Source of the DNA: Lenzites betulinus
Lineage: Eukaryota > Basidiomycota > Agaricomycetes > Polyporales > Polyporaceae
Direction: 5' to 3'
Assembly: GCA_022264855.1 (NCBI GenBank)
Contig: JABYQU010000095.1
Coordinates: forward strand, 1-31,963
Length of the DNA stretch: 31,963 nucleotides
Part shown: positions 20,575 through 31,963 of the stretch, one piece after another
How the letters are laid out: every line of letters begins with the position of its first letter
Position numbering within the stretch: position 1 is the first letter of the stretch
The notes under the pieces: model-generated
The model's input: only the letters and a program-made list of their open reading frames with translations
What the model was told of the DNA's origin: nothing
The model's database searches: none
Translations under genes and position numbers: made by a program

Positions 20575-23045
20575 CGATCCGATCACGATCCCGCCGGCTC
20601 TGGCGATCCTGGTCGCGCTCGTCCCTCCGTCTATCCATCCGTTGGCGTGCCCACGATTGTCCACCGCGATGTGTATCCCGATGCCTTCTGCGTCAGCGCG
20701 AACCCGGGCCTTCGCGACCACACCGGTGCCACAAGCTCGAGCTTCCCATCCACATCGCACACTGGCGCGCGGCCGTAATATCTGGCGCCTATTCACAGCG
20801 GCACGTACATACGGAGAACGTAAGAACGGAGGGGCCTGCAGCAATTCATCGAAATCGGCTCATGCCTCGTCTCGCCTCGTCTCGCTGCCCAACGTAACAT
20901 CCACGAGCACCACGCCCCGTCTCCATCCCGTCGGACCACCGCTCGCCTTCGCCTTCGCCAGGTTCGACTTCCCTCCCGGCCTGGGCAAGGAACGCGCAGC
21001 GGACGCCCTTCCCAGCGGACCGCGGCCAGGGCGCGAACCCCAAGGCCCTGCGTCTACGTACGAGTAACAGCATCGTGGCGGGATATCTTCTATCCTCTGG
21101 CTGTCGCGCTCTTCCGAGTCCTCTCCTCCGCCGACGAGCCACGCGGAGTTCAACGTGCGCTCGGGCGGTCGCGGGCCTCCACGGCAAGCGCGGCATGAAC
21201 TACGCGCGGACGCGCCGGCATTGATAATCCCAGCGCGCCGTGCTCAGCGGCGGCAGCGGGTACGTACGTACAAGCTGTAGCGCCTCCTCCGAGTCTTGCG
21301 GCACTGAATACTGAGCGTTGAATCCACAGATCTCGGGCCTAATCGGAGTAGCGCCCACGTGTCGCGTCCATCTCCTCGCTTTTGGAACGCGATCTGAAGT
21401 TGCGTCTAGCTACAGTGAGGCGCAGCCCTCAGACAGCGACCAGTACTGACCGCGGTGCTGCGTCTGAGTCTGCAGCTCCCCCGGATTCCGCAATGCTGCG
21501 CCGGACGCACAGGTTTTAAGGTCTCAGAGTCAATGCTACGTCCCGCGGCCGGGAATCGCGGAGCGTCCGGGAGAGCGCCGCGGAGCCTGAGCATGCTCGT
21601 GAACTCTCGAGTCTGCATGTGCAGGGCGCCCGTGTCCTATATCATGATCTGGGCAAGACATACCCCGCCGGCCATCCTCTGCGACCCTTGGCGCGTGGGG
21701 ATGCCGGACATCATAGGCCTTCGAAATACTTAGAGCTCAGTACTTAATACTTAGGTGTGGTGAAGGCGATCGTAGCGCGGGCTCGGACATCGCCAGAAGC
21801 GCGCGCAGCGTCATAATCATATCGGGGCAGCGCGCTGCTGCAACAGCAAGGATGGCAGCTGGCGGGTTCGTGATTTCGAATCGACTCGCGCAGCTGGGGA
21901 AGCGGAAGCGGATCCGTGGCCGCTGGCGAGGAAGCACCGGTGCTCTTCGCGCGCGGGCGACTGGGGCTGGCATGTTCCATGCGGGGACGCGGGCGTGGCA
22001 TGGGCGTGGGCAATGGCATGGCACGACGCGCGACAGCTGGGATGCCACTCCGCGCGGGCTCGAGTCTCCGGAGGACCCTGCAGATGACGCGCGGGGTGGG
22101 TCACGGTGATCCAGGCAGTGTCAGTCTGAGTCTATACAACTGGATCCGAGGAGGAGGATCCGGAGGCGCGCGCGGTGGCGTATGTACAAGAGCGCGAGGT
22201 TGGTACATTCGTGGGCACTACGCGTACATGATATAGCCCGGACTAGCTGTGTTAGCTATACACACACGCCTGCCCCATGAGCTTCATTCGTTGGTAAGTA
22301 CTGCAGTGCGAGTATCCTATACCTGGTGCGTGCGCTACCGGACGCAACAAACCGTGAAGTACTTGGCCTCCGAGGCTCCGGGCGCCACCGCCGCCGCACA
22401 TCCGTAACATATCGGCAATTGCAAGTACCTCTGCTCCCATATACAGCAAGACGTGCGTTTCATACGGTCTGTCTCTACGCCGAGGAACCGCCGCCCAGTC
22501 GTATATCCTGTACGCATATTATTATACGGTACACGGCGACCGTGATGCGTAAAAGGCAAGTCAGCCCGGGGATCCTGCTTATTGATGCGTGCACATCGCG
22601 ACCCGTCGCGCGTTGCCTCCCAACCGCGTCCCGCCCATGTGCACACAAGTAACTGGGTCTGTCGCGACTGGTCATTGAAATAAACCGGTTGGTATGCACA
22701 TCTAGACGTGAATGTATTATATCACCGAATGTCATGGAGCAGCAGCAGCCCGATGGGCCCGGCCGCGCTGCGTCACCACCGCGCTACTGGCTACATACCG
22801 GCCGAGTTGCTGCGCAACCGGAGGCCCGCCGCAACATGTGCTCCCGAGTGCGTCGTGCGAGCCTGGGGCTCCGCAGCCGGCTGGGCGCGGCCCCAGACGG
22901 AGGAGATGCGGACATCGTGCAGCGGGCGCCGGGCGATGTGGGCGGGAGAGTGCGGGGCGGGGCGTGGATGAGGGCGGGGAGCTGCGGCGCGGGGATCTAG
23001 GATGGGACGGAGAATCTCCCTGATGGATTCACGGACTCTGGCAGC

Positions 23046-23157
23046 GGGGAGGATGGAATAGCAGCAGAGGGGAGCGGCATAGGTTACAGCGGGAGTGGCA
23101 TAGTTGGCAGCGGGAGCGGCATAGTCTACAGTGGGAGTACAGTCGGTAATCTACAGT
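23046..23157. repeat. 21-bp minisatellite (unit 3)
   Basis: The same three GGGAGYGGCATAG copies are present at 23070-23132 with the same flanks. The copy number equals that of units 1 and 2. Confidence 0.85.
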
Positions 23158-24044
23158 TACATGTTTCCCGAGGGCACCACAACCCTCGCCTACGCGCACT
23201 TCACGCACCGCCGCTCCCCGACGCACCCCGACGCACGCGGGAGCGCGGAGCTGCCCCGAGCGCTCCGCGCCGCTTACCCTTGCCTCGCGCCGCGCCGCTT
23301 ACCCTCGCCCCGCCCCCGCGCCTCGTCCATATGGATCAACAAGCTCCGCCGCTTGTGCCCTCCGCAGGTGTCCCCCTCCCACACTGCGGCCAGCCACGCA
23401 AGACGGCAGCGACCTCACGCTGCTCGCCACCGCCGTCCGCAGATCTCGCCCAGCGTAAACACGCGAATGCGCTGCCAACTGCGCGCTCGCGTCCGACGCA
23501 GCCCTGTCCGCACTCATCGCGCCGTGCAGACCTCCCATTCAGCCGGCGTCCCATTGGCGTTCGATGGACGCGGAACCGGCCCCAGTACTCCGCCGCCGCT
23601 AGCAGCTACCAACGCCCCGCGTACCGCCAACGCGATCAAGCAGTGTGCCCGCCGTCGCGCGGCAACTCTCCGTCTCGTTTGTGCACGTCTGCGCGCCGCT
23701 GCCGAGCGTGATGGGAGCGGTCGCCGTCTTGCATCTATGTCTCCAGTCGCTTCTCCCGGCGTGCGCCGCTTGTGAATTGCTCCGCCTCCGCCTCCGCTTG
23801 TCGCCCTCGCACATCTGTCATCGCCAGCACCGATTTGGCGAGCCGGCCGAGCTTTTTCGGCTCATCATGCAGCTGCACATGTCGTCGTCCACGCGCAGGC
23901 AGCCGCACCGCCGAAATGGGAGCCTTGTCTGTGCTACCACGGCCCCCCACAGATGTGCTCAAAGTGTATCATTAGTCTAGCTAGTAGTAGAGTACGCTCA
24001 GAGAAGAATAAACCCCTTTTGCGCGACGTACACCCCAGTTGGCA

Positions 24045-24757
24045 TTAATCCCATTCGATGGGGTCGTCCGCGAGCTCGCCGCTCGGAAGCCGCCGCGTCC
24101 GCCACGCCTCCAGGTCCCACTCCGTCGTGTCCTCGATCTCCTCCACCTCCGACTCCTCGCCCTTGAGCCACTCGTCCCAACCACCTGCGTGCTCGTCGCG
24201 CCCTCCCGCCTGTGCCGCATGCCCCACATCCCGTCCGGGTTCGTCTTCGACACTCACGGCGCGCCCCGACGTCGCGCCGCTGCCCGTGCCGTCCCTCCGC
24301 ATTCGCCGGGAACAGCTTCCCCGGCAGCGCATTGTACACGCTCTCCCGCGCCGCGAGCACCTCCCCGTCCGTAGCTGCCTCCCAGTACATCGCCCGTCCT
24401 CCCAGCGCTGCAGCAGCGTCCGGATCTTCGCCGTCGGATGGTCCCGCAGCTTGCTCATGTTCCCGAACTCGATCTCGTCCGGCCACCCGAGAGCTTGACG
24501 CGGTAGCGCAGGAACACGAACTGCTGGAAGCGCGTCGGCGCCCAGTGCATCGACGCAGATGGGACCCCCACGAACTCGACTGCGCGGCAGCCGCCGGGGT
24601 CAGTTTGCGCGCCGAGATACATGGGACATGCGTGGACACTCACGAGTCTTTGGTGAGCACGTCGCGCACCGCGCCGCGCTCGCGCCGTGGTGGTGGCGTA
24701 GTTCTCGCCGAGGGTGTCGCCGATTCCCCGTCGCCGGTTCGTCCGAGCTGGGGGCAT
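24045..24757 (-). pseudogene. Frameshifted copy of the spliced gene (unit 3)
   Basis: This is the unit 3 copy of the two-exon gene. The stop is at 24047-24045, the start ATG is at 24757 and the 64-nt intron is at 24643-24580. Relative to units 1 and 2 it has lost eight single bases. Four are in exon 2, near 24176, 24248, 24393 and 24487. Four are in exon 1, near 24644, 24648, 24687 and 24692. As written it cannot encode the 218-residue protein. All but one or two losses fall in runs of two to four identical bases and no substitution was seen. This looks more like uncorrected sequencing error than natural decay, but the sequence alone cannot prove it. Confidence 0.7.
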
Positions 24758-26051
24758 CTTGGGCAGAGAGGGGACACGGAGGCGGCGTGTGCAGGGGAGT
24801 ACGGCGGGAGGGAACCTTTGCGGCGCGGGACAAGAGCTCCGCGTGCCAAGGACTTGTGGTATATCTAATGCCGTTCCGTAGTAGTATCGCGTTTCGCGCT
24901 TGAACGCTCCGCAATTAATTGTCGGCACTCTTGCCGCGTATCTGCGACTGCCGGAGGCTTTGCGTTCGCGCGTACGAAGGGCTGGGTCTAGAAATGTACG
25001 CATAGTTAGTTACAAGGCTGCTCATCACGCGTAACGAATACCTGCGCGTACAAATCGAACGCGGTCGAGTGGCGGGGCCGCTGAGTCTTGCGTACACTTG
25101 GATTATGCGCGAGAGCACGCGGCGCAGGACGGAGGACATTTGTTACATCGACCCGGCGCAGTAGAACATGCTCGAAGTGGCGCCGCGAACCGATGCCATA
25201 TCGACCCTGACTAGTATGCGATGGCCTCGGACCATCGACATCGCTGACAGAACAATATCTGGAGAATGCATGAGTGGGAGCGTGAGGACTTGGCGCGTGT
25301 GATACAGCTTACCATGTTAATGCAGCTCGGGCGGATGTGCACTCGACGGTAGGCATTCCGTTGCAAGAACGAGCAGAGTGTGCTCCCATCGAGGCGGGCG
25401 CAGCTCTCCGCCATCCAATCCTGCAGCCGCCGCGACGCCCTCCGATCTGCGCATTGTCCGGCGATGTGAATACGGGACAAGCGCAGCGGCCGAGAACGAC
25501 CAAAAAATAAGCACACACGTCAGGCTTTCGCGAGTGGCGGCATCCATCCCGTGGCACGCGAGCAAGGCCCGCCGTTTCACATATCCGCCCCGAAGCTTCC
25601 GCGCCGCGCCGCGCCCAGTGGTCCCACCGAGGTGTTCTCTCGCCATCCTCGGCACTGGCACCTCTAACCGATCGAGTCCGTGCGACTTGTCGCATCTGCC
25701 TTGCAGGTTTCCGAGTCGGCGCACTGGGGCTTCGTGGTTCGCGCACGGCGGGGCAACACACTCGCAAAGCGGCGCAGCCGTCGAACGACACAAGACACTC
25801 TAATTTCGTCGACCCTGCACGCGCAAGCGGACGTGCGTGCCGAGACGCACGCGCCGGGCGTGAAACGGGGTGCGCAATCCGAGTCGTCGCCGTGCGAGCC
25901 CCGCCTGTTCTGGGGTGTCTCCCAATGGACTTGGTTGCGCTCGGGGTGCGTGGCCGTCGCGGGCGGTTGTCCTGTCGTGTTTTGTAAGCGTATGTACAGA
26001 CTATGCACGTGGGAGCGCACGTGCCGAATGCGAGCGAGGGCGAGGCCGGGC

Positions 26052-26161
26052 GAGGCTGGGGGACACCCGGGGACGTCGCGGGGCGCTCTGAGTATCGTCG
26101 GGAGGCTGGGGGACGCCCGGGGGAAGCTGGGGGCTCGCGGGGGAGTTCGGGGGCGCCCTGA
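26052..26161 (+). repeat. G-rich variable block, short allele (unit 3)
   Basis: This is the 110-nt version of the G-rich block. It matches unit 2 except for small indels near its right end (CTCGCGGGGGAGTTCGG). Confidence 0.7.
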
Positions 26162-26225
26162 GCATCTTCAGCGTGTGTCGGGGCGCATCACGCGAGGAAG
26201 GCGAGGGAGGACCAAGGGGGAGCAG

Positions 26226-26252
26226 CAGGGAACGCATGGGAGCCGTTCCCTG
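26226..26252. repeat. Perfect inverted repeat (unit 3)
   Basis: This is the same 9-bp inverted repeat with nine-base spacer as at 4945-4971, unchanged although neighbouring sequence in unit 3 has several deletions. Confidence 0.6.
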
Positions 26253-27027
26253 TGCACTACAAGACCGCGCGATGATTTGCTTCCTAAGAGAATGCGTTGT
26301 GAGTCGAGACGTGCACGTCCACAATACATGGGAGCGCACATACCAAGTTGCAAGTGGGGGGGAGACGCATCGAGCCGCGAGCTGCGCCCATGCGCCTGCA
26401 CCAACGTGCGCCCTTGCGCCCTCCGCGAATCGCGCCGCGCGCGTTCCAGCCTATGCACTACGTACGCCCTCGGAGAACACGACGTCCCGCCGCGCAGAGA
26501 CGCGCGGCCAGTGCGCAATGCGCAAACGGCTCGACTGCCAGTGGGCAGGAACGCGCGTGACGCCCGTGGTTTGCTGCGGATCGCGCTGGGAACGCGTGAG
26601 CACAGCGCAGACGGTGCGACGATGCCAGTGGGAGGTACCAAGTCGCGCGGCGCGCCGTCACGCTGACGCGATTCTGTCGCGCAGCTCGCAGGGGATAAGG
26701 GAGAAGGGCCGGGGCCGCCAGGGCCCGGGGGCGCGAGGACGAGGTCTTGTCGGACCGGCCGCGGACGCGCTGGGCGGGTGCGTGGAGTGTGCGGGGGCGC
26801 GCCTGGGGATCGGCGGAGTGTGCGGATGCCAGTGCGGGGGTGGGCGGCGGCGAGCGCGCCAGGCTGGGCGGCCGTGGACTTGCATGGAGAGCTTGTCGAG
26901 CCGTCTTGCTCGAGTCGCGCTGCGAGCGGGTGAGCATATCCGCGCCGTTCACGCTAGTGTGTGTGCGCTAGGGCACGCCGTGACGATGCGCACTCATCCC
27001 GGGACGGGCACATCTCTTGCTGCAGGC

Positions 27028-28077
27028 ATGAACACATGCGAGGTGGTGGCGACCTTCGGCGTCGTCGTATCGTGCTGCGCGCGCGTTCGTGTACTGCCTA
27101 TGTGCATGGGAGTACCCATGTGAACGTACGGACGGACGGGGACCTGCGCGAAATGCGGTCAGCATGGCAAGTCGAACGAACGCCCACCAGATGGCATGAA
27201 ACCGACGAGAAACCGACTCACCCGGATCGCGCCGAGACCGACGGTGCAGTCGTGCATTGTCCGCGGGAGCGTGCTCGAGGCGTATCGCACGATGCGGCGA
27301 CGAACTCGCCCCGGAATGTGCATGCTGCTCTATGCACCCCTGTAAAACGCGCGAAAATGTCAATATTGGTTTCTTCGCGGATCGTCCCGTGACTCACTGA
27401 GCTCGTACGTATTGTTCACCCTAACGCACACGCGCAATACGAGCGGGGAGGCGCAAATCGTCCGCGCGCTGCGCCCCATTCTCTGTGTGCACCCGTGCAG
27501 CTCCCATGAAAACGCGCGACATTGACGCAGACTCGACCGACACCGATCGCGCTGAAATTGTACTGGCATGCACTTGGCGTGCACTCGAGCGCACTCGCAA
27601 AGTCCCATGCGAGGCGGCGAAAAACTCGTCGCGGAATGCGCGATTTATTTTCTGCAACTGCTCAAACCCATGAAAATGCGCGAAAATGACGCGAATAGTT
27701 TCTTCGCGGATCGGCGCGAGACTCGCAGGGCGGGCACGGGTTGTTCACAGCAGGTGGACGCGAGATGCGAGAGCGGAGGGGCCAGGCGCCAGGCCGCGAT
27801 GTCGCATTCTCTGTGTGCTCCCAGAGAACACATCTGCACATTGCACGACCACAACGTGCACGCGTTCGACGCGGATCGCGCTCGAGCAGGTCGTCGTATG
27901 CACTAGAGTGTGCTCACAAAGTATCGGGCCGAACGGGGAAGGTTATTTTCGACGTCTGCATTTTCACTCAGGGCACCCATGAAAATGCACGAAAACTCGA
28001 TATTTATTTTCTTTGCGGATCGCTCTGTAATTTTCTGTGTCCATATACGTTGCTCACAGCAAGGCGAGCACGAAATG
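27028..28077. repeat. Degenerate satellite, period about 160 bp (unit 3)
   Basis: This is the same diverged satellite, with single-base losses near 27753 (GGG to GG) and 27942 (TTT to TT). The anchors fall at about 27028, 27197, 27341, 27506, 27670, 27824 and 27979. Confidence 0.65.
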
Positions 28078-28860
28078 TGAAGGCGGAGGCGTCCATCGCC
28101 AGCCCGCCGCGTGCTATTTATTGTGTGATACACAAGGCCCCGCCAGACGACGACGGCGGCGCCATCCGTGCGCGCCGCACACCCCGACGTCGACACACAG
28201 TGCGCTGGACGACGCACTCGTGCGCCGACACAATCGCGCGGTGGGGAGACTGGACGGGGGAGGGGCACGCCGTCTCCTGAGGTGCAAGTGCATGGGCACT
28301 GGTGAGCGGGGCCTCGGCCCATCCGCGGCCGTCCCAACACGGCGGGCGTCGACGCGAGAGTGGGCGGCACTCGGGAAGAGCGGGAAGACAGCGCGGGGCA
28401 ACGGGCACGCGCGGTGCACCGTTTCCCGGCGTTGCGAGCCGCTTCGATGACAGGTGGGGCACTCACCTGTTGTTGCGCGGCGTGCCGGGCGCGTTCCGTA
28501 CTGCGGCTCCCATCTGGGGTGCGGAGCGACGAGCCCGGTGTCGTCGTCCCTGACGGCGATGCTGTCGAACTCGCTACGCTTGCGAGGGTGGGGGGCCGCG
28601 TAGAGCGTGCCCGTAGATGGCACCCGTCCGTGGCCGTCGCAGTGTGGCGGCGACATCGCCGGTCCATTCAGAAGGGCGGAGCACGGTGTGCAGCCGACGT
28701 CGTTGGAGATCGAGGGAGGCGACGGCGGGCGTCGGTGTTGTTTGAGGGTGGACTGGGCGCGTGCATGACATCGCGTATGGTGTTGTGTTTCGGGGGACAC
28801 GGACACGCGTCGGCGCATGCGCGGGAGGGCGGTGCTGCGTCGGGGACCGCTTACGCATGC

Positions 28861-28941
28861 GATATTGGGCGAGAGACGATCTGGAGAGGATGGGGTGAGC
28901 TATAAAGGGCGGGTGGGCGAACGGCGTTCTGCATCGCTCCT
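28861..28941 (+). promoter_or_regulatory. CCAAT/TATA core promoter (unit 3)
   Basis: This is identical to the unit 1 element. TATAAA is at 28901-28906 with the inverted CCAAT box upstream. Confidence 0.5.
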
Positions 28942-29054
28942 ACCGTTGTCCTCTGTCGACGTCCGCGTGCGCGCACCGAGCCCGTCTGGGCTGGGGGCTG
29001 CGTCGTCGGGTGCGCATTCCTACTCGTCTCGTTCCCTGCTGTCGTTCCCTGCTG

Positions 29055-29309
29055 ATGCTTGTCCGTGCGCCTCGAGCGCACCCGCGCGGCGAGGCTGAGC
29101 GTCGCGTTCTGCGCGACGCCTGTACGGTGAGTCTCTGTGCTATGGGCGAGGTACTAGATAGGGCTGATGTGGGGCATCTACAGAACATCCGAACGGATCC
29201 GTCGTGCGCCCCGCGTGTGCGTTTGCGCAGGCCGAGCCGAAGGCGGAGCCAACAGAGCGGGGTGGAGAGAGGGACTATGCGCAGGGAGGGAGGAGGGCGG
29301 TGGCTGTGA
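29055..29309 (+). CDS. Possible spliced short ORF behind the TATA promoter (unit 3)
   Basis: This is the unit 3 copy. Exon 1 is 29055-29126, the candidate 57-nt intron is 29127-29183 and exon 2 is 29184-29309. It is intact here, unlike the main gene of unit 3. Confidence 0.3.
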   Translation: MLVRAPRAHPRGEAERRVLRDACTVSLCAMGEVLDRADVGHLQNIRTDPSCAPRVRLRRPSRRRSQQSGVERGTMRREGGGRWL

Positions 29310-31171
29310 AGAAGGCGAGTAGGCGCACGGGCCCGTTGGAGTGCGCCGTGCGGGCGTCAGTACTTGGGCCGGCGTAGACTACATGTGAGTAGATGCGTGC
29401 GGCTGCATGCGCGTTGCGGCAGCAAGAGACGAGCTTTGCGTCGATTGCACGAGCAAGAGCGAGAGCGCACGAGAGGCCAGCGGCAGTCCGGTAGAGAGCG
29501 GCGGACAGGAGAGAGCGAGAGGCGGGCGCAGCGCAGGCGGCGGACGGTCGTGGGCGGCAGGAGCCAGGAGGGTGGCAGTCGTGCGGCGCAAGCGTCATCG
29601 CGGCGCGGACGGCGTGAAGGCGGCGGCGAGAACGGGTCAGGGCAGACCACACTGGGCTACCGGCCCTCCCGGCGCCTAGACGCGAGCGGGCGCACCGGAT
29701 CGATTGAATGCTGCCAGGAGCGAGGCTGCTTATGGCAATTCTGCCTGTCCTTCGGAACGTGCGCGTTCTGCATGTGCGCATCATCTTCCATTCTCATGAC
29801 TGCATCCCCTCGGACTATCCTCCCGCTCAAGCCCCTCCACACCTCCGAACATACCACTCCCACCGCGCAGACAGATACGTCGGGTGACACTACGCGGGGC
29901 ACCGCACCGCGTCTCGAACGCCTCCTGGCAGTGCAGGCCTCAGGCGCCATCCTCCCGCTCTCAGCGGATCCGGCTCGCTCCTCCTCCTCGTCCGCCGTCC
30001 CACGCGTCCCTCTCCGCCGGGGCCTGCTCGCGAACTTGAGGGCAAGACCGTCCGTGCGCATCGCCCCCGCACTGACGTCGAAAACCCGGACGAACGCCGG
30101 ATCGAATCCTCGCCCTGGATATTAATTCCTGCTGTCTGTCATTGCTAGCTGCACCGTGACCCGCGACCCGCTGTATCGACGGCTTCGTCTCGCACGACAG
30201 AATCATGAATGCACGCCATCACGCACGCACTGCGCCCGCTCGCCCGCGCACGCTGCCGCAGCGTCCTCGACCACGGCCGTGAGTGGGCGACCCATCACTT
30301 GATCGCTCACGCCCGTCCGCTCGGCCCTTGTATACGCTCGTGAATGCAGGTGGAGCAGCAGGCACTCTGGACGCGTTCCAGGCGCACCCGCCGCCGCTTC
30401 CCGCCCGCCACGCCGGTGTCAGCCCTCGCCCACCAAGCACCGTGCGAGCCGGCCGCGGGCGAACGCACCCCCCGGGACATGGATATATTGCGCCGCCCGC
30501 GCGCGTCCAGTCCGGAGCCGCGCCTTCCCTCCGTCCTTCCCAGGCTGCCCCAGCAGCGCACGGCCCTCCCATGCGCGGCGGCGAGCAGGTGCGACTCGGG
30601 CTGGGTCGCGGTGGGCCACGGTGGGCGCAGACTGCGGCGCTCCCGCCGCGCGGACGGGAGCTGGCGTACGCTGGATGGGCACGCGCCGGAGCCCCAGAAC
30701 GACACAAGGTTGTGGCACGAAGCGCCTAGCCTCCATATGGCCCCGTCCCCCGCCACAAGATCGCTCAAAGTCGGCTCGGCTCGCCCTGCCCCGTCCGCAG
30801 AATGCACATCCGCGCGCCCGCTGGTAGCGCTAGCGCCCCGCTGACCCTCGCGCGTCCCGAACGCCATCTCGCCGCAGATGATGGACGCAGGAGGGCGCGA
30901 GGATGGTCTCGAGAGGAGGAGGAGGAGCCGACGGTCCCCGGCAATAATTGATCGGCGCCCCGATCGGGCCTGAGCTGCCAGATCGGGCTCGCGGAGTCGG
31001 CAACTCTCGCGTCTGCCCCTCGGTAATTATACCCCTCCCCCGCCCTGCGTCGCTCTACCTCCTCTGCTCCTCGTCGACGCACAATCGCACCAAGGCACGC
31101 GTGGTCACCGCGGCCGTGGGGCATCGCTGCGTGGGCGACGCGCAACAGCGGATGCGATGCGGGTCAGACGC

Positions 31172-31196
31172 GTTCAGTTCAGTTCAGTTACAGTTG
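31172..31196. repeat. Short (GTTCA)n tract (unit 3)
   Basis: This is the same three GTTCA units as at 9896-9920, with no length change. Confidence 0.7.
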
Positions 31197-31963
31197 CGAT
31201 CCGATCACGATCCCGCCGGCTCTGGCGATCCTGGTCGCGCTCGTCCCTCCGTCTATCCATCCGTTGGCGTGCCCACGATTGTCCACCGCGATGTGTATCC
31301 CGATGCCTTCTGCGTCAGCGCGAACCCGGGCCTTCGCGACCACACCGGTGCCACAAGCTCGAGCTTCCCATCCACATCGCACACTGGCGCGCGGCCGTAA
31401 TATCTGGCGCCTATTCACAGCGGCACGTACATACGGAGAACGTAAGAACGGAGGGCCTGCAGCAATTCATCGAAATCGGCTCATGCCTCGTCTCGCCTCG
31501 TCTCGCTGCCCAACGTAACATCCACGAGCACCACGCCCCGTCTCCATCCCGTCGGACCACCCCGCTCGCCTTCGCCTTCGCCAGGTTCGACTTCCCTCCC
31601 GGCCTGGGCAAGGAACGCGCAGCGGACGCCCTTCCCAGCGGACCGCGGCCAGGGCGCGAACCCAAGGCCCTGCGTCTACGTACGAGTAACAGCATCGTGG
31701 CGGGATATCTTCTATCCTCTGGCTGTCCGCGCTCTTCCGAGTCCTCTCCTCCGCCGACGAGCCACGCGGAGTTCAACGTGCGCTCGGGCGGTCGCGGGCC
31801 TCCACGGCAAGCGCGGCATGAACTACGCGCGGACGCGCCGGCATTGATAATCCCAGCGCGCCGTGCTCAGCGGCGGCAGCGGGTACGTACGTACAAGCTG
31901 TAGCGCCTCCTCCGAGTCTTGCGGCACTGAATACTGAGCGTTGAATCCACAGATCTCGGGGCC

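Larger units (their letters stand above)
10689..21339. repeat. Tandem unit 2 of the 10.65-kb repeat
   Basis: This is the second unit, 10,651 bp. It is collinear with unit 1 throughout: the offset starts at 10,688, falls to 10,655 after the G-rich block and reaches 10,651 at the end. Everything described for unit 1 is present, including the intact spliced gene at 13410-14130, the 21-bp minisatellite at 12424-12486, the satellite at 16404-17455 and the TATA promoter at 18279-18284. Within the main gene no difference from unit 1 was seen. Confidence 0.97.
21340..31963. repeat. Tandem unit 3 of the 10.65-kb repeat
   Basis: This is the third unit, 10,624 bp, the shortest. It matches units 1 and 2 end to end but has many single-base deletions. 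They are concentrated between about 22090 and 26490, mostly in short runs such as CCC to CC, and include eight inside the main gene. The last bases read CTCGGGGCC with one extra G compared with the other unit ends. The window stops exactly where a fourth unit would begin. Confidence 0.97.

Noticed and set aside
1..31963. Retrotransposon or DNA transposon array
   Set aside because: No reverse transcriptase, integrase, transposase motifs, long terminal repeats or terminal inverted repeats were found at unit boundaries.
1..31963. CRISPR array or prokaryotic plasmid
   Set aside because: The repeats found are tandem without unique spacers of constant length, and no bacterial operon, ribosome binding site or replication gene was seen. 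The splice signals favour a eukaryote.

Overview
The window is one GC- and CpG-rich block of about 10.65 kb repeated three times head to tail with nothing left over. Unit 1 is 1-10688, unit 2 is 10689-21339 and unit 3 is 21340-31963. Each unit starts at the same TAATCGGAGTAGCGCC and ends at AGATCTCGG(G)GCC, so the window closes on itself in phase. No rRNA, tRNA, transposase, reverse transcriptase, integrase, CRISPR array or bacterial-style operon could be recognised in any unit. The best-supported gene has a 64-nt GT-AG intron with a CTGAC branch site, a pyrimidine-rich leader and an A at -3 of the start codon. Its protein resembles, from memory only, an uncharacterised family of mushroom-forming fungi. 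I therefore infer a basidiomycete fungus (Agaricomycetes, perhaps Polyporales), with moderate confidence.

Layout of one unit, in unit 1 coordinates: 1-1713 has no convincing gene. 1714-1825 is a 21-bp minisatellite. 1826-2690 is C-rich low-complexity sequence with short repeats. 2723-3443 is the spliced minus-strand gene (218 aa), with its promoter at about 3444-3560. 3560-4740 has no convincing gene. 4741-4880 is a G-rich block of variable length. 4945-4971 is a perfect inverted repeat. 5749-6800 is a degenerate satellite with a period of about 160 bp. 7585-7665 is a CCAAT/TATA promoter, followed by a possible spliced short ORF at 7779-8033. 8034-10688 is long GC-rich sequence with many accidental ORFs and a (GTTCA)3 tract.

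Units 2 and 3 carry the same content. The differences I saw are almost all insertions or deletions of one or a few bases, often in homopolymers, with no clear substitutions. Unit 1 is about 32 nt longer in the G-rich block. Unit 3 has about two dozen single-base deletions between roughly 22090 and 26490. As written, the main gene is intact in units 1 and 2 and frameshifted in unit 3. This pattern fits either a very young or homogenised tandem array, or a circular molecule assembled as a trimer, read with long-read indel errors. The sequence alone cannot separate these.

The genes do not form a visible pathway. Each unit appears to hold one real gene of unknown function, perhaps a second short transcription unit, and several kilobases of repeat-rich non-coding DNA. 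Most long ORFs here are by-products of high GC content and were left out.
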